From Adhaeribacter radiodurans (GTDB taxonomy: Bacteria; Bacteroidota; Bacteroidia; Cytophagales; Hymenobacteraceae): DNA of 64,000 nt. Positions 46,163-55,228 of the stretch are shown here, one piece after another. How positions within the stretch are numbered: position 1 is the stretch's first letter; each line of letters starts with the position of its first letter. Below the pieces are notes generated by a model, which was not told the origin of the DNA, did no database searches, and worked only from the letters and a program-made list of their open reading frames with translations. The stretch is taken from NCBI RefSeq assembly GCF_014075995.1, contig NZ_CP055153.1:3782001-3846000 (forward strand), in the 5' to 3' direction. Both the position numbers and the translations under genes were made by a program.

Positions 46163-46765
46163 CTACTTCTGTTCTACTAACTCTAATCTTCGCACGATAG
46201 AGTTTGGCGGCAATAAAGTTCCGGGTGATAAAACAGCATTAGCTCCAATTTTAGAGTTATCTCCCACTAAAGCGCCGAATTTTTCAGTGTCTGTTTGGAG
46301 GTGGGTAGCGTTATAAACAACCGTAATTTGTTTATCTAGGCGGTCGTTATGGTGATTGGCCGTTATAGAACCCGCTTCAAAATTCACGTTACTACCTAAA
46401 ATACTATCGCCAATAAAATTAAAATGCGCTACCGCACTGTGCGGAAAAATAATGCTGGATTTTATTTCGCAACTGGTACCAATAACAACAGATTCTATTA
46501 AGTACACTCCACCTCTTAAATAGGCATTCGCGCCGACAAAGCAATTTTTACCAATAATAACGGGGGCTTTTAGAATAGCCGTATTCTCAATCACGGCCGT
46601 TTCATGAATAGCTACATTATTGATTACCGAATAATCGCTACTTAACCCGGGAATAAGTTCTAACAAAAAATCCGACAGATTTTTCGTTAACTCCCATGGC
46701 AAAATATATTTTTGGGTCGGAAAAAATGTGAAGAATTGCTGGATGAAGTTATCGATCAATAGCAT
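46163..46765 (-). CDS. Left-handed beta-helix (hexapeptide) protein, GlmU/acyltransferase-like
   Basis: The 200-residue protein is built mostly of hexapeptide repeats (VINNVAIHETAVIENTAILK, APVIIGKNCFVGANAYLRG, GTSCEIKSSIIFPHSAVAHF, GDNSKIGANAVLSPGTLLPP). It resembles the C-terminal beta-helix of GlmU-like sugar-nucleotide enzymes but has no nucleotidyltransferase domain. It may be an acetyltransferase or a regulatory partner; the AHFNFIGDSILGSNVNF segment is like the acetyl-CoA-side loop of GlmU. Monocistronic. Confidence 0.75.
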   Translation of the reverse strand: MLLIDNFIQQFFTFFPTQKYILPWELTKNLSDFLLELIPGLSSDYSVINNVAIHETAVIENTAILKAPVIIGKNCFVGANAYLRGGVYLIESVVIGTSCEIKSSIIFPHSAVAHFNFIGDSILGSNVNFEAGSITANHHNDRLDKQITVVYNATHLQTDTEKFGALVGDNSKIGANAVLSPGTLLPPNSIVRRLELVEQK

Positions 46766-47513
46766 TTAGGTCCATTAAAATAGGTTAAATTAATTATTAC
46801 TGAGACAATAAGATATTAGAAATAATTGAATATACCCGCATTAAAAATATGTACTATTCATCGGCCGCTATTACCCTACCAGAGAGGCATTAAAATTTAA
46901 TCCTATTTCAAAACTAAACAACATACACTGTACTGCCTGTAATTAAGTAGAGCGCTTTCCTCCATAAATTATATACTTAATAAATTCTAATGTTCACCCA
47001 TTAGTCTGCTTAATATTACTTTTCTCCTGTGTCCCTTCCGCGTTTTCATACAAAAACCCTTACCAATACATTAAATCAACATACATACTTTATCTAATTT
47101 ATAAATATAACTTTTCCGTGTTCATAAATTCAAAAACATAAATACGCATGCAATCATAATTATAGATATTATAATACTTCCGATATTTGCATCATCAAAA
47201 TAATTAATTAAAAACAGGTTATTACTGATAAAACAAAGCTTAATTCATTAGATTATAGTTAAGCTTTATCAATAAGATACAATAATATGACAAAAACCTT
47301 TTACTTTCTTAATTATAACTTTTCTTCTCCCGTCTATTCTGCAAACAAGTTCAAATTTGCATTTTTAGCAAAATAACACTCTTCAATAAATTCTAATCCT
47401 GAAGGTTTATTAAAAAGTAAAAGCCCAGTTAGGTTAACTTAATAAAATAGTAATTTCTTCTGTAAAATTCTACTCTTACCCTAAAGAATACCCGCAAAAA
47501 ATAAGCTCCTCAC
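46766..47513. other. Intergenic region, about 750 bp
   Basis: Very AT-rich spacer upstream of the T9SS protein, between divergent genes. No convincing promoter box, hairpin or ORF was seen. Confidence 0.4.
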
Positions 47514-50500
47514 ATGAAAAAAATATTTACCCAAGTTTTTCTTATTCTATTAGTTTATTTCTATTCTAACGAAAATAGTTTTGCGCAAGAAAGCTTATCC
47601 AAAGTTTGGGATTTTGCTTTTGGTGGAACAAAAGCTGATATATTACAAATACACCAGCCTACCAAAGATGGCGGCTATATTTTAGGTGGCACTTCTAACT
47701 CGCCGGCTAGCGGTTCTAAATCGGTGGCTTGCAAAGGAAACCAGGATTTCTGGATTGTAAAAATTGATGCAGCGGGTAATAAACAATGGGATAAAACAAT
47801 TGGCGGCAGCGGCTTCGACTTTTTGCAGGACTTGCAGGTAACTACCGATGGCGGCTATATTCTGGCAGGTACTTCCGATTCACCGGTGAGCGGCGATAAA
47901 ACAGCGGCTGGCTCTGGTAAATTTGATTATTGGGTAGTAAAAGTAGATGCCCAAGGTAACAGGCAATGGGATAAAATATACGGAGGTAGCTCTAATGAGT
48001 ATTTAAAAGCAATCCGGTTAACTACTGATGGCGGTTATATTTTAGGCGGCTCTTCTGATTCACCAGTAAGCGGTAAAACCGGATTTAACAAAACTGCTGC
48101 TCAAATTGGTGAAAACGATTATTGGGTAGTGAAAATAGATGCGTCTGGTACTAAAAAGTGGGATAAAACTTTTGGCGGAACCAGCTACGACTTTTTTCAG
48201 GATGTGCAGGTAACTACCGATGGGAGTTATATTATGGGCGGCCATTCTTATTCGGCCGCAAACGGCAGCAAATCTTCCGGTTCTAAGGGCTTTGGCGATT
48301 ACTGGATTATTAAAACCGATGGGAATGGTAACAAACAATGGGACAAAACTTTTGGCGGCAACCTGGATGATGCTTTAGTAGGCATTTTACTTACCAAAGA
48401 TAACGGTTATGTACTGGGAGGAATTTCTAAATCGGGAATCTCCGGCGATAAAACAGTAGCATCTAAAGGTTTTGGCGATTACTGGTTAGTAAAATTAGAT
48501 GCTACCGGTACTAAAAAGTGGGATAAAACTATTGGCGGTTTAAATAACGATTTCCTTCAGGTTATTACGGCTACCAACGATGGTGGCATTTTGTTAGGTG
48601 GTACTTCTAATTCTCCTCTGAGTGGCGATAAAACTGCTAACTCCAATGGCAACTCTGATTTCTGGATTGTAAAAACCGATGTAAACGGCGTTAAAACCTG
48701 GGATAAAACTATTGGCGGCTCTGATTACGAAAATTTACGTTCGGTACAACAAACAACCTCGGGCTCTTATATTTTAGCCGGAACTTCTGCCTCTGCTGCC
48801 AGTGCCGATAAGTCTAATGCTTCTAAAGGCGAAACTGATTTTTGGTTAGTAAATATCGCGGCAGGTGGTAAAGACCAACCTCCGGTTTTAAACCAGCAAG
48901 TAGATAGCTTTACTTTAGTAAATGCAGATACTGAACAAGATATTCAAACTATAACAAATGGCGCTACTCTTAATTTAGCTACTCTTCCTACCCGCAATTT
49001 AAACATTCGGGCAAATACCAGTACCAATTCTTTAGATAGCGTAGTATTTCATTTAAGCGGCGCGGATACTTTGCACATTGCCGAACGCAATGCTCCCTAT
49101 ATTTTATTTGGAGCGGTAGGTACAAACTACAATGCCTGGACCCCGGTACAAGGTAACTACACCTTAACAGGAACTACTTATTCTGCCACTTCTGACAGTG
49201 ATACCGTAGGTACCCCATTAGTAATAGCCTTTACCGTAACTGATGAATCAAATATCTCCGATGGATTGCCTATCGCTAATGCCGGATCAGATCTAACAGT
49301 AGTTCTGCCTGCTAATACCGTAACTTTAAATGGCAACGGTACCGATAACGAAGGCTCTATAAAACAATATATCTGGAACCAGGTAAGCGGACCTAATGCC
49401 ACTAAAATAAGCAACTCCCTTATTGTCAACCCAGTAGTTTCGGGTCTGGTAGCAGGCACTTATGTATTTAGTTTAGTAGTTACCGATCTCCAGGGAAATA
49501 TAAGCGCGGCCGATTTCATGAACGTAACCGTAAACAATACTACCACCATTAACACGTTGCCAGTAGCCAACGCTGGTGCTGATGCTACGATTACCTTACC
49601 AACAAACACCGTAACTTTAAATGGTTCTGGAACCGACAAAGAAGGTTCTATTAAGCAATATATCTGGAACCAGGTAAGCGGACCAAATACCGCTAAATTA
49701 AGCAACACTCTTATTGCCCAACCAGTAATTTCGGAACTAGTAGCTGGTACCTATGTATTTAGCTTAATTGTTACCGACGAACAGAGTGCTGTTAGTGCCG
49801 CAGATTTAGTAACCATAACAGTAGCTAACCCGGGTATTAACGCAGTACCTGTTGCTAATGCGGGCGCTGATATTACAATTACTTTACCTACCAATACCTT
49901 AACGTTAAGTGGAACTGGTACTGATAAAGAAGGCTCCATCAAACAATATATTTGGAATCAGGTTAGTGGCCCATCTGCATCTAAAATAAGCAATAGCCTA
50001 GTAGCAAACCCGGTAGTTTCCGGATTAGTAGCTGGTAAGTATGTGTTTAGCTTAGTAGTAACCGACAATCAAGACGCAGTTAGTGCGGCAGACTTAATTA
50101 CGGTTATTGTAAATAATAGCACCAGCACTATGTCGCAGATAGTTAGTTTAACCTTAATAAATGGAGATACCGATAAAGATATTTTAACCATCACCGAAGG
50201 TACTATTCTTAACTTGGCCACTTTACCTACTAAAAATTTAAACATCCGCATTAATACCAGCGCCACTGGCGTAGGTAGTGTAAAATTGGCCTTAACCGGC
50301 AGATGGACTATATCTAAAACTGAATCTGCTCCATATACTTTATTTGGAGATGAGAAAAGAACTGATGGCACTATTAATTACGGCGGCATTGCGCTACCTA
50401 CCGGTGATTATACCTTAAAATCTACTCCTTATTCTGGTGCTTCCGGAACTGGTACAGCTGGTACAGCTTTAACCGTTAAATTTAAAATAATCAACCAAGC

Positions 50501-50855
50501 TGCTAGTGCTATTATTAGTAATTCCAGCGTGGCCTTATATGATTCTACTTCCACTGCAAACAATCGCAAATTAACGGAAGCAACCGCTACAAAACCTGCT
50601 GTTCTAACTAGTTTCCCTAATCCTTTCCAGGATCAAACCACCATCCAATTTACTTTTGCTCAGGAAGAAGACTACAAATTGGAAGTGTATAACTTAAATG
50701 GCGAGTTAGTTAGCCAGTTAAAAAATGCCAAGGCAGTTGCTGGTGAAACTGTACAAACAGTTTGGAATGCAAGCCAAACCAAAAACGGCATCTATATAAT
50801 AAAATTAACTACCAAACGTGCCGTACAGCATTTAAGAGTAATGCATTCAAAATAA
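47514..50855 (+). CDS. Large T9SS-exported protein: 7 propeller repeats, PKD-like and FTLINADTD modules
   Basis: The 1113-residue protein has a signal peptide ending SFAQ. Residues ~27-450 hold seven ~57-residue repeats (pattern GG..D.LQ..Q.T.DGGYIL.G.S.S..SGDK......DFW..K.D..G...WDK), most likely a seven-bladed propeller. Next are one FTLVNADTEQDI module, three ~90-residue PKD/Ig-like repeats (ANAGADITITLP...VSGP...VAGTYVFSLVVTD), and a second module (LTLINGDTDKDI). The end is a type A T9SS sorting domain (FPNPFQDQTTIQF...NGIYIIKLTT). It should be cell-surface or released. Probably adhesive or carbohydrate-binding; this is inference. Confidence 0.88.
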   Translation: MKKIFTQVFLILLVYFYSNENSFAQESLSKVWDFAFGGTKADILQIHQPTKDGGYILGGTSNSPASGSKSVACKGNQDFWIVKIDAAGNKQWDKTIGGSGFDFLQDLQVTTDGGYILAGTSDSPVSGDKTAAGSGKFDYWVVKVDAQGNRQWDKIYGGSSNEYLKAIRLTTDGGYILGGSSDSPVSGKTGFNKTAAQIGENDYWVVKIDASGTKKWDKTFGGTSYDFFQDVQVTTDGSYIMGGHSYSAANGSKSSGSKGFGDYWIIKTDGNGNKQWDKTFGGNLDDALVGILLTKDNGYVLGGISKSGISGDKTVASKGFGDYWLVKLDATGTKKWDKTIGGLNNDFLQVITATNDGGILLGGTSNSPLSGDKTANSNGNSDFWIVKTDVNGVKTWDKTIGGSDYENLRSVQQTTSGSYILAGTSASAASADKSNASKGETDFWLVNIAAGGKDQPPVLNQQVDSFTLVNADTEQDIQTITNGATLNLATLPTRNLNIRANTSTNSLDSVVFHLSGADTLHIAERNAPYILFGAVGTNYNAWTPVQGNYTLTGTTYSATSDSDTVGTPLVIAFTVTDESNISDGLPIANAGSDLTVVLPANTVTLNGNGTDNEGSIKQYIWNQVSGPNATKISNSLIVNPVVSGLVAGTYVFSLVVTDLQGNISAADFMNVTVNNTTTINTLPVANAGADATITLPTNTVTLNGSGTDKEGSIKQYIWNQVSGPNTAKLSNTLIAQPVISELVAGTYVFSLIVTDEQSAVSAADLVTITVANPGINAVPVANAGADITITLPTNTLTLSGTGTDKEGSIKQYIWNQVSGPSASKISNSLVANPVVSGLVAGKYVFSLVVTDNQDAVSAADLITVIVNNSTSTMSQIVSLTLINGDTDKDILTITEGTILNLATLPTKNLNIRINTSATGVGSVKLALTGRWTISKTESAPYTLFGDEKRTDGTINYGGIALPTGDYTLKSTPYSGASGTGTAGTALTVKFKIINQAASAIISNSSVALYDSTSTANNRKLTEATATKPAVLTSFPNPFQDQTTIQFTFAQEEDYKLEVYNLNGELVSQLKNAKAVAGETVQTVWNASQTKNGIYIIKLTTKRAVQHLRVMHSK

Positions 50856-50865
50856 GTTTACCGTA

Positions 50866-50921
50866 AAACTAAAAAGCAAAAAGTCTTTGTTTAACTACAA
50901 AGGCTTTTTGCTTTTTAGTTT
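50866..50921. terminator. Strong intrinsic terminator of the T9SS gene
   Basis: AAACTAAAAAGCAAAAAG.CTTTGT pairs with ACAAAG.CTTTTTGCTTTTTAGTTT around TTAACT, starting 11 bp past the stop codon. Confidence 0.9.
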
Positions 50922-51360
50922 ATTGTTGTGTTATAAAACCAGATTACATAACCCTTCTTCCTTAAACTGGATAAAAAAATTACATTCCGGCTAGGGCTTG
51001 TTTTTGGTTTTAGAATAATAATTACCAAACTGATTTTCCCTTAACTATAGAGACTGACACCAGTTTGGCTCTTTCGGGCCTTCAAAGGTTCCGGTGCTTT
51101 AGCATTGTGAGGCACGAACAAAGGAAGCTTAGACCAGCCCGAGCCTGACGGCCAGGAGGCAAACTTAGACCGTTGAACTGCATCAGCACTGCTCCTTGAG
51201 ACTTGAAAAGGCTCCACGTAAAAACTTTTATTTTATACTAACATGCTCTTTCACCTTTAGCACAGAATAAAAAAGTAATTACTTCCTACTACTTGGTATA
51301 ACTATCCTGGCCTAAAGCACGATTTGATAATGTAGCCATTAACAGTTAAGTAAAAATTCA
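50922..51360. other. Intergenic region with repeat copy C
   Basis: A 440-bp spacer between convergent genes, containing the third copy of the dispersed repeat. Nothing else was recognised. Confidence 0.6.
51060..51220 (+). repeat. Dispersed repeat copy C
   Basis: It shares GGTTCCGGTGCT..AGCATT, AAAGGAAGCTTAG and GGCCA.GAGGCAAACTTAG with copy B (12.9 kb), and its distal end CTTGAAAAGGCTCC with copy A (12.54 kb). It therefore spans the full length of the element (about 160 bp). It is more diverged than A and B are from each other in the core. Confidence 0.8.
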
Positions 51361-52140
51361 CTACAAAGCCCGGTCCAGGTGCACATAACCGCCGTCTACG
51401 TGAATAAGTTGGCCCGTAGTATGACTAGACTTAGCCGATAATAAAAATACGACCATGTTTGCTATTTCTTCCGGAGTAGTCATGCGGTTTTCTAAAGGAA
51501 TGTTAGCGGTAATTTTTTTCAGTTTTTCTTCCGGATTAGGAAAGGTTTTAATCCAATCCTGGTACAAAGGTGTCCAGGCCTCTGCTACAATTAAAGCGTT
51601 TACCCGGATGCCATAGGGTAGTAATTCCACGGCCCATTCCCGGGTTAAAGCATTACGTGCCCCATTAGCCGCCGCGTAAGCCGACGTTCCTCCTTGCCCC
51701 GTTTCAGCGGTTTTAGAACCAATATTTACGATTGCGCCTTTACTTTCTTTTAAAGCGGGCAAAGCATAATGCGCCATTAAATAGTAATGAACCACGTTGC
51801 GGTGCAGCGATAACATAAACCGTTCGTAATCGCCTTTTTCCAGACCAACTCCATCGTTTACACCGGCATTATTTACTAAACCATCTAACCTGCGGTGGCG
51901 GGCCAGAGCTGTTTCTACGGCTATTTTACTAGCTTCCGGACTAGATAACTCGGCTACTATCTGGTCGGCATAACCTCCTGATTTAGTAATTTCCTGAACC
52001 ATTGCCAGGTTATCTTTTTCGTTACGCCCTATTATAACGGGTAAAGCACCTTCCGCCGCTAAGGTCCGGGAAATGCCCGCACCAATGCCTTTCGCCCCAC
52101 CGGTAACTAATATAATTTTTCCTTCTAATTCCAGGTTCAT
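51361..52140 (-). CDS. SDR family oxidoreductase with YxxxN at the active site
   Basis: The start is placed at MNLELEGKI, eight codons inside the longest frame. The NAD(P) motif TGGAKGIGAGIS, NNAG, the catalytic Ser region IVNIGSKTAETG and the C-terminal VDGGYVHLDRAL place it near L-fucose/L-rhamnose-type dehydrogenases. The catalytic Tyr-x-x-x-Lys is Tyr-Ala-Ala-Ala-Asn (SAYAAANGARNALTREW); I checked the codon (AAT). It ends the run of sugar-acid genes, 145 bp after the CBM9-like gene, so it likely acts on a sugar in the same pathway. Confidence 0.85.
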   Translation of the reverse strand: MNLELEGKIILVTGGAKGIGAGISRTLAAEGALPVIIGRNEKDNLAMVQEITKSGGYADQIVAELSSPEASKIAVETALARHRRLDGLVNNAGVNDGVGLEKGDYERFMLSLHRNVVHYYLMAHYALPALKESKGAIVNIGSKTAETGQGGTSAYAAANGARNALTREWAVELLPYGIRVNALIVAEAWTPLYQDWIKTFPNPEEKLKKITANIPLENRMTTPEEIANMVVFLLSAKSSHTTGQLIHVDGGYVHLDRAL

Positions 52141-52285
52141 CGTTTCTATATTTTTACAAATCAATTTTTATAAAGTAAATTGTTCTTCTGTCTTGTTTAA
52201 AGCGTAAAAAAATGCTAAAAAAGGTAAGGTATCGTTTTACTTTTATTTTATCTTCTTCAAAAAAAATCTGGTTAAAGTTTTTAAG

Positions 52286-52975
52286 CTATTCAAAAACAAG
52301 ATTTCCAAAAAAGGCGGGTAAATGAAAGTTGGGCTGGGGCGCTACTATTTTGCTCCAGCTTAAAAAGTGGGGCTGAGGTACATTATCGCCGCATTTATAA
52401 AAGTTGGCTCTGGCTTGCATTCCTTGTAGGGAAGAAATCTGGTGCTGGTCGAAAATCTTTATTGGAATTGCTAAAGTTAATTGCCAGTAAAAATTTTGCT
52501 CACTGCTATCATCTAAGCGGGTTAGAGTGGTAGCGGTTTGAATTGAACGTAACTGCTCCGGCTTTAATAATTGGCGGTTTTCGCGATTTGGTCCGTAACC
52601 TGCCCGGCAAATACCCAAAGCATTAAATTCCAGGTTATAGTAGGCAGCCTCCGCGTTAAAAGAAATAAAAAATTCCACGCAGGAATCCTGGTAAACCGGG
52701 TCGTTTAGTTTAAAGTTATCTATCCGGACAAATTCTTCGGTTACGTAATATTTTAAAAAAATCCAGGTAAGGTTATGCGCTATACTAAAATTTACTTCGG
52801 GTTGATACGTAAATTCCGGCCAAGGTTGAGCGGCAATTTTTTGCCGGGGTAAATTATCTAATGCTTGTGAAATAGCCTTAATGTCCGCCCCATTCAAATC
52901 TAAAGGTAAATAGGACACAGAGAGCGTAACTTGGCTGGAATTAGACGGATAATTACTAAATAAATCAATTTCCAT
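52286..52975 (-). CDS. CBM9-like (DOMON-type) carbohydrate-binding protein
   Basis: The 229-residue beta-sandwich protein has FSIAHNLTWIFLKYYVTEEFVR, DSCVEFFISFNAEAAYYNLEFN and the C-terminal ARANFYKCGDNVPQPHFLSWS, as in carbohydrate-binding family 9-like proteins. There is no signal peptide. Its ATG overlaps the stop of the nucleotidyltransferase gene (TAATG), so the two are coupled. Role in the operon unknown; many such proteins are stand-alone. Confidence 0.82.
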   Translation of the reverse strand: MEIDLFSNYPSNSSQVTLSVSYLPLDLNGADIKAISQALDNLPRQKIAAQPWPEFTYQPEVNFSIAHNLTWIFLKYYVTEEFVRIDNFKLNDPVYQDSCVEFFISFNAEAAYYNLEFNALGICRAGYGPNRENRQLLKPEQLRSIQTATTLTRLDDSSEQNFYWQLTLAIPIKIFDQHQISSLQGMQARANFYKCGDNVPQPHFLSWSKIVAPQPNFHLPAFFGNLVFE

Positions 52976-53904
52976 TAGTTAACTGCGTTTTCCCAAAGTT
53001 TTGACGGATAAGCGCCTCTCGCAATTAGCTCAGCAAGTTGTTGCTTTACTTCCATTTTGTCTTCGGGGTAAGTAACACCCATCCACTGATCACTAGAAAT
53101 TAGTACTTGTACGCTCGCTCTTTTTTCCATTAACATTTGGTTTACCGCTTCCGATAAATAAAATTCATCTTTTTCGGAAGTAGCGTATTTCTCTAAAAAT
53201 TGCGCGAGGTATTTATTTAAAATAGGAAAAATAGCCGGGGTAAATCCCCAAAAATTCATAGATACAATTTCCTGACCGGTTAAAGTTAGTTTTTTACCTT
53301 CGGGTAAATTGGCGACAATCTCGTTCTCGTTCCGCTCTATTTCTTTTAATTCCCGCACCGAAAGCAGCTTATTTTCCTCGTTTACTTTACAAAGTCCCCG
53401 CGAAACTGTACCGTTTTTAGAAAGAGTGTTTACCAAAGCATAACCCGACAAGCACCAAGCCGGTAAATTGGCGGAGGTATCCGTATTTTTTAAAAAATCA
53501 GCCATTTGCTGAAAAGCCGCAAAACCATAAAAATCATCGGCATTAATAACGGCAAAGGGCTCGTTTACTTGGCCCCCAACCGTCCAAACGGCATGACCAG
53601 TTCCCCAGGGTTTCCTACGGGTTTCAGGAATGGAGACATTGCCGGGCACTTTACTTATATCCTGAAAAGCCAGTTCTACTGAAATGCTAGTAGGCAGTTT
53701 AGCTAATATGGTTTCAATAAATTCTTGCTCTAAACTCTTACGGATAACAAATACAATTTTACTAAATCCAGCCCGAATGGCATCGTACACGGAATAATCA
53801 ATGATTGTTTCCCCGTTCGGACCAAAAGTATCCAATTGTTTCAGACCACCATAACGGCTACCCATACCGGCGGCCAGAATTACTAAACTAGGAGCATTAC
53901 GCAT
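52975..53904 (-). CDS. Nucleotidyltransferase family protein (sugar-phosphate type)
   Basis: The 309-residue protein has an NTP-transferase fold with a modified signature near the N-terminus (LAAGMGSRYGGLKQLDTFGP, where canonical enzymes have GxGTRxxPLT), the metal Asp in FAVINADDFYGF, and MNFWGFTPAIFPIL. It may activate or regulate a sugar phosphate. It lies 15 bp after the glycerate kinase gene and overlaps the next gene by one base, so it is in an operon. The nucleotide and sugar are unknown. Confidence 0.82.
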   Translation of the reverse strand: MRNAPSLVILAAGMGSRYGGLKQLDTFGPNGETIIDYSVYDAIRAGFSKIVFVIRKSLEQEFIETILAKLPTSISVELAFQDISKVPGNVSIPETRRKPWGTGHAVWTVGGQVNEPFAVINADDFYGFAAFQQMADFLKNTDTSANLPAWCLSGYALVNTLSKNGTVSRGLCKVNEENKLLSVRELKEIERNENEIVANLPEGKKLTLTGQEIVSMNFWGFTPAIFPILNKYLAQFLEKYATSEKDEFYLSEAVNQMLMEKRASVQVLISSDQWMGVTYPEDKMEVKQQLAELIARGAYPSKLWENAVN

Positions 53905-53919
53905 ACTTCACAAAATTTA

Positions 53920-55080
53920 TTAAATAGAGAAATTCTTTTTATTTTGTTTTACCAGCATCTGCCAAAATTTACCTACCTGGCAAGCTGTACGTTGCAAATT
54001 AATAGCCGTTTGAGTTAAAGCTTCGGGTAAAGAAACCGGACCGGCACTAATAGGCAAAACAACATCAAAAAATTTAAATTTACTTAAATCTAAAGTAGCC
54101 GGTAGCTGACCGGCTAAAGCAATTACCGGAACATGGTACTGTTTGGTTATTTCTGCTACAGCGTAAGGTCCTTTTCCGGCCAAGGTTTGTTCATCTAAGC
54201 CACCCTCCGCGGTAATTAATAGGTCGGCGTTTTTAATAATCTCCTCGAACTGAATTTGCCTTAAAATATAGGCGGTACCCGGCACTAATTCGGCATTTAG
54301 TACCCCGGCTAAGCCGGCAGCAGTACCACCTGCGGCTCCCCCGTGCGGCAACTTTGTAATATCTTTATCTAAATCTTTTTGAATAATTGTTGCCAGTTGA
54401 GTTAAGTTCTGCTCCAAAATTTCTACCATGGCGTTATCGGCCCCTTTTTGCGGACCAAACACCCGGGCAGCTCCTTTTTCGCCGAGTAAATAATTATTTA
54501 CGTCGCATACTACGGTTATTTTACTTTGGGCCAGGCGCGGATCTAAATTGGTTAACTTTATTTGAGATAAATTCGCTAACGATGCCGCTCCCGGAGCTAA
54601 AGGCTGGTTATCGGTATCCCAGAAATCTACTCCCAAGGCTTGTAATAAACCGGTACCTCCATCTACGGTAGCACTGTTACCTACTCCAATTATAAAATCG
54701 CGGGCACCTGCTTCTGAAGCGGCTTTCAGGAGTTGGCCGGTACCGTAAGTAGATGCCCGGAGTGGGTTTCGCTCCTGGGAAGTAAGATATTTAAGACCTG
54801 ATGCCTGAGCTAGTTCTATGATGGCCGTTTGCCCGTTGTTTATTAAACCAAAAACAGCCTCTATGGAGCGGCCTAAAGGATCTTGAACAGTTGCTGTATG
54901 GTAAGTGCCTTGCCAGAAATTTACTAAAATCTCCATCATTCCTTCTCCTCCATCGGCTACCGGGCAAATAGTAAAATCTGCCGCTAAGCCACTTTCTTCT
55001 AAACCCTTCCGGATAGCTTTGGCTACTTCTATTCCAGACAAGCTGTGTTTAAAAGCATTAGGAGAAATAACAACGTGCAT
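53920..55080 (-). CDS. Glycerate kinase (GarK/GlxK family)
   Basis: The 386-residue protein has family signatures: VISPNAFKHSLSGIEVAKAI at the N-terminus, CPVADGGEGMMEILV, GVGNSATVDGGTGLLQALG, LPHGGAAGGTAAGLAGVL and ITAEGGLDEQTLAGKGP. The length is normal. It phosphorylates D-glycerate to 2-phosphoglycerate. The upstream 2-hydroxyacid dehydrogenase (148 bp away, same strand) could supply glycerate from hydroxypyruvate, making a short glycerate pathway. Confidence 0.93.
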   Translation of the reverse strand: MHVVISPNAFKHSLSGIEVAKAIRKGLEESGLAADFTICPVADGGEGMMEILVNFWQGTYHTATVQDPLGRSIEAVFGLINNGQTAIIELAQASGLKYLTSQERNPLRASTYGTGQLLKAASEAGARDFIIGVGNSATVDGGTGLLQALGVDFWDTDNQPLAPGAASLANLSQIKLTNLDPRLAQSKITVVCDVNNYLLGEKGAARVFGPQKGADNAMVEILEQNLTQLATIIQKDLDKDITKLPHGGAAGGTAAGLAGVLNAELVPGTAYILRQIQFEEIIKNADLLITAEGGLDEQTLAGKGPYAVAEITKQYHVPVIALAGQLPATLDLSKFKFFDVVLPISAGPVSLPEALTQTAINLQRTACQVGKFWQMLVKQNKKNFSI

Positions 55081-55228
55081 AGACTTATTAAAATTAAAAA
55101 TCAGTTTTAAGCAGTGCCAATTTTACTTTTTTTACCCTTCCTGTTGCGCAAGCTAGTTCGTAAAGAAAAGAACTAATTTAGAAACCAGAGCAGCTATTTT
55201 ACCTTAGTTTTCTGATAGAATTTGCGGT

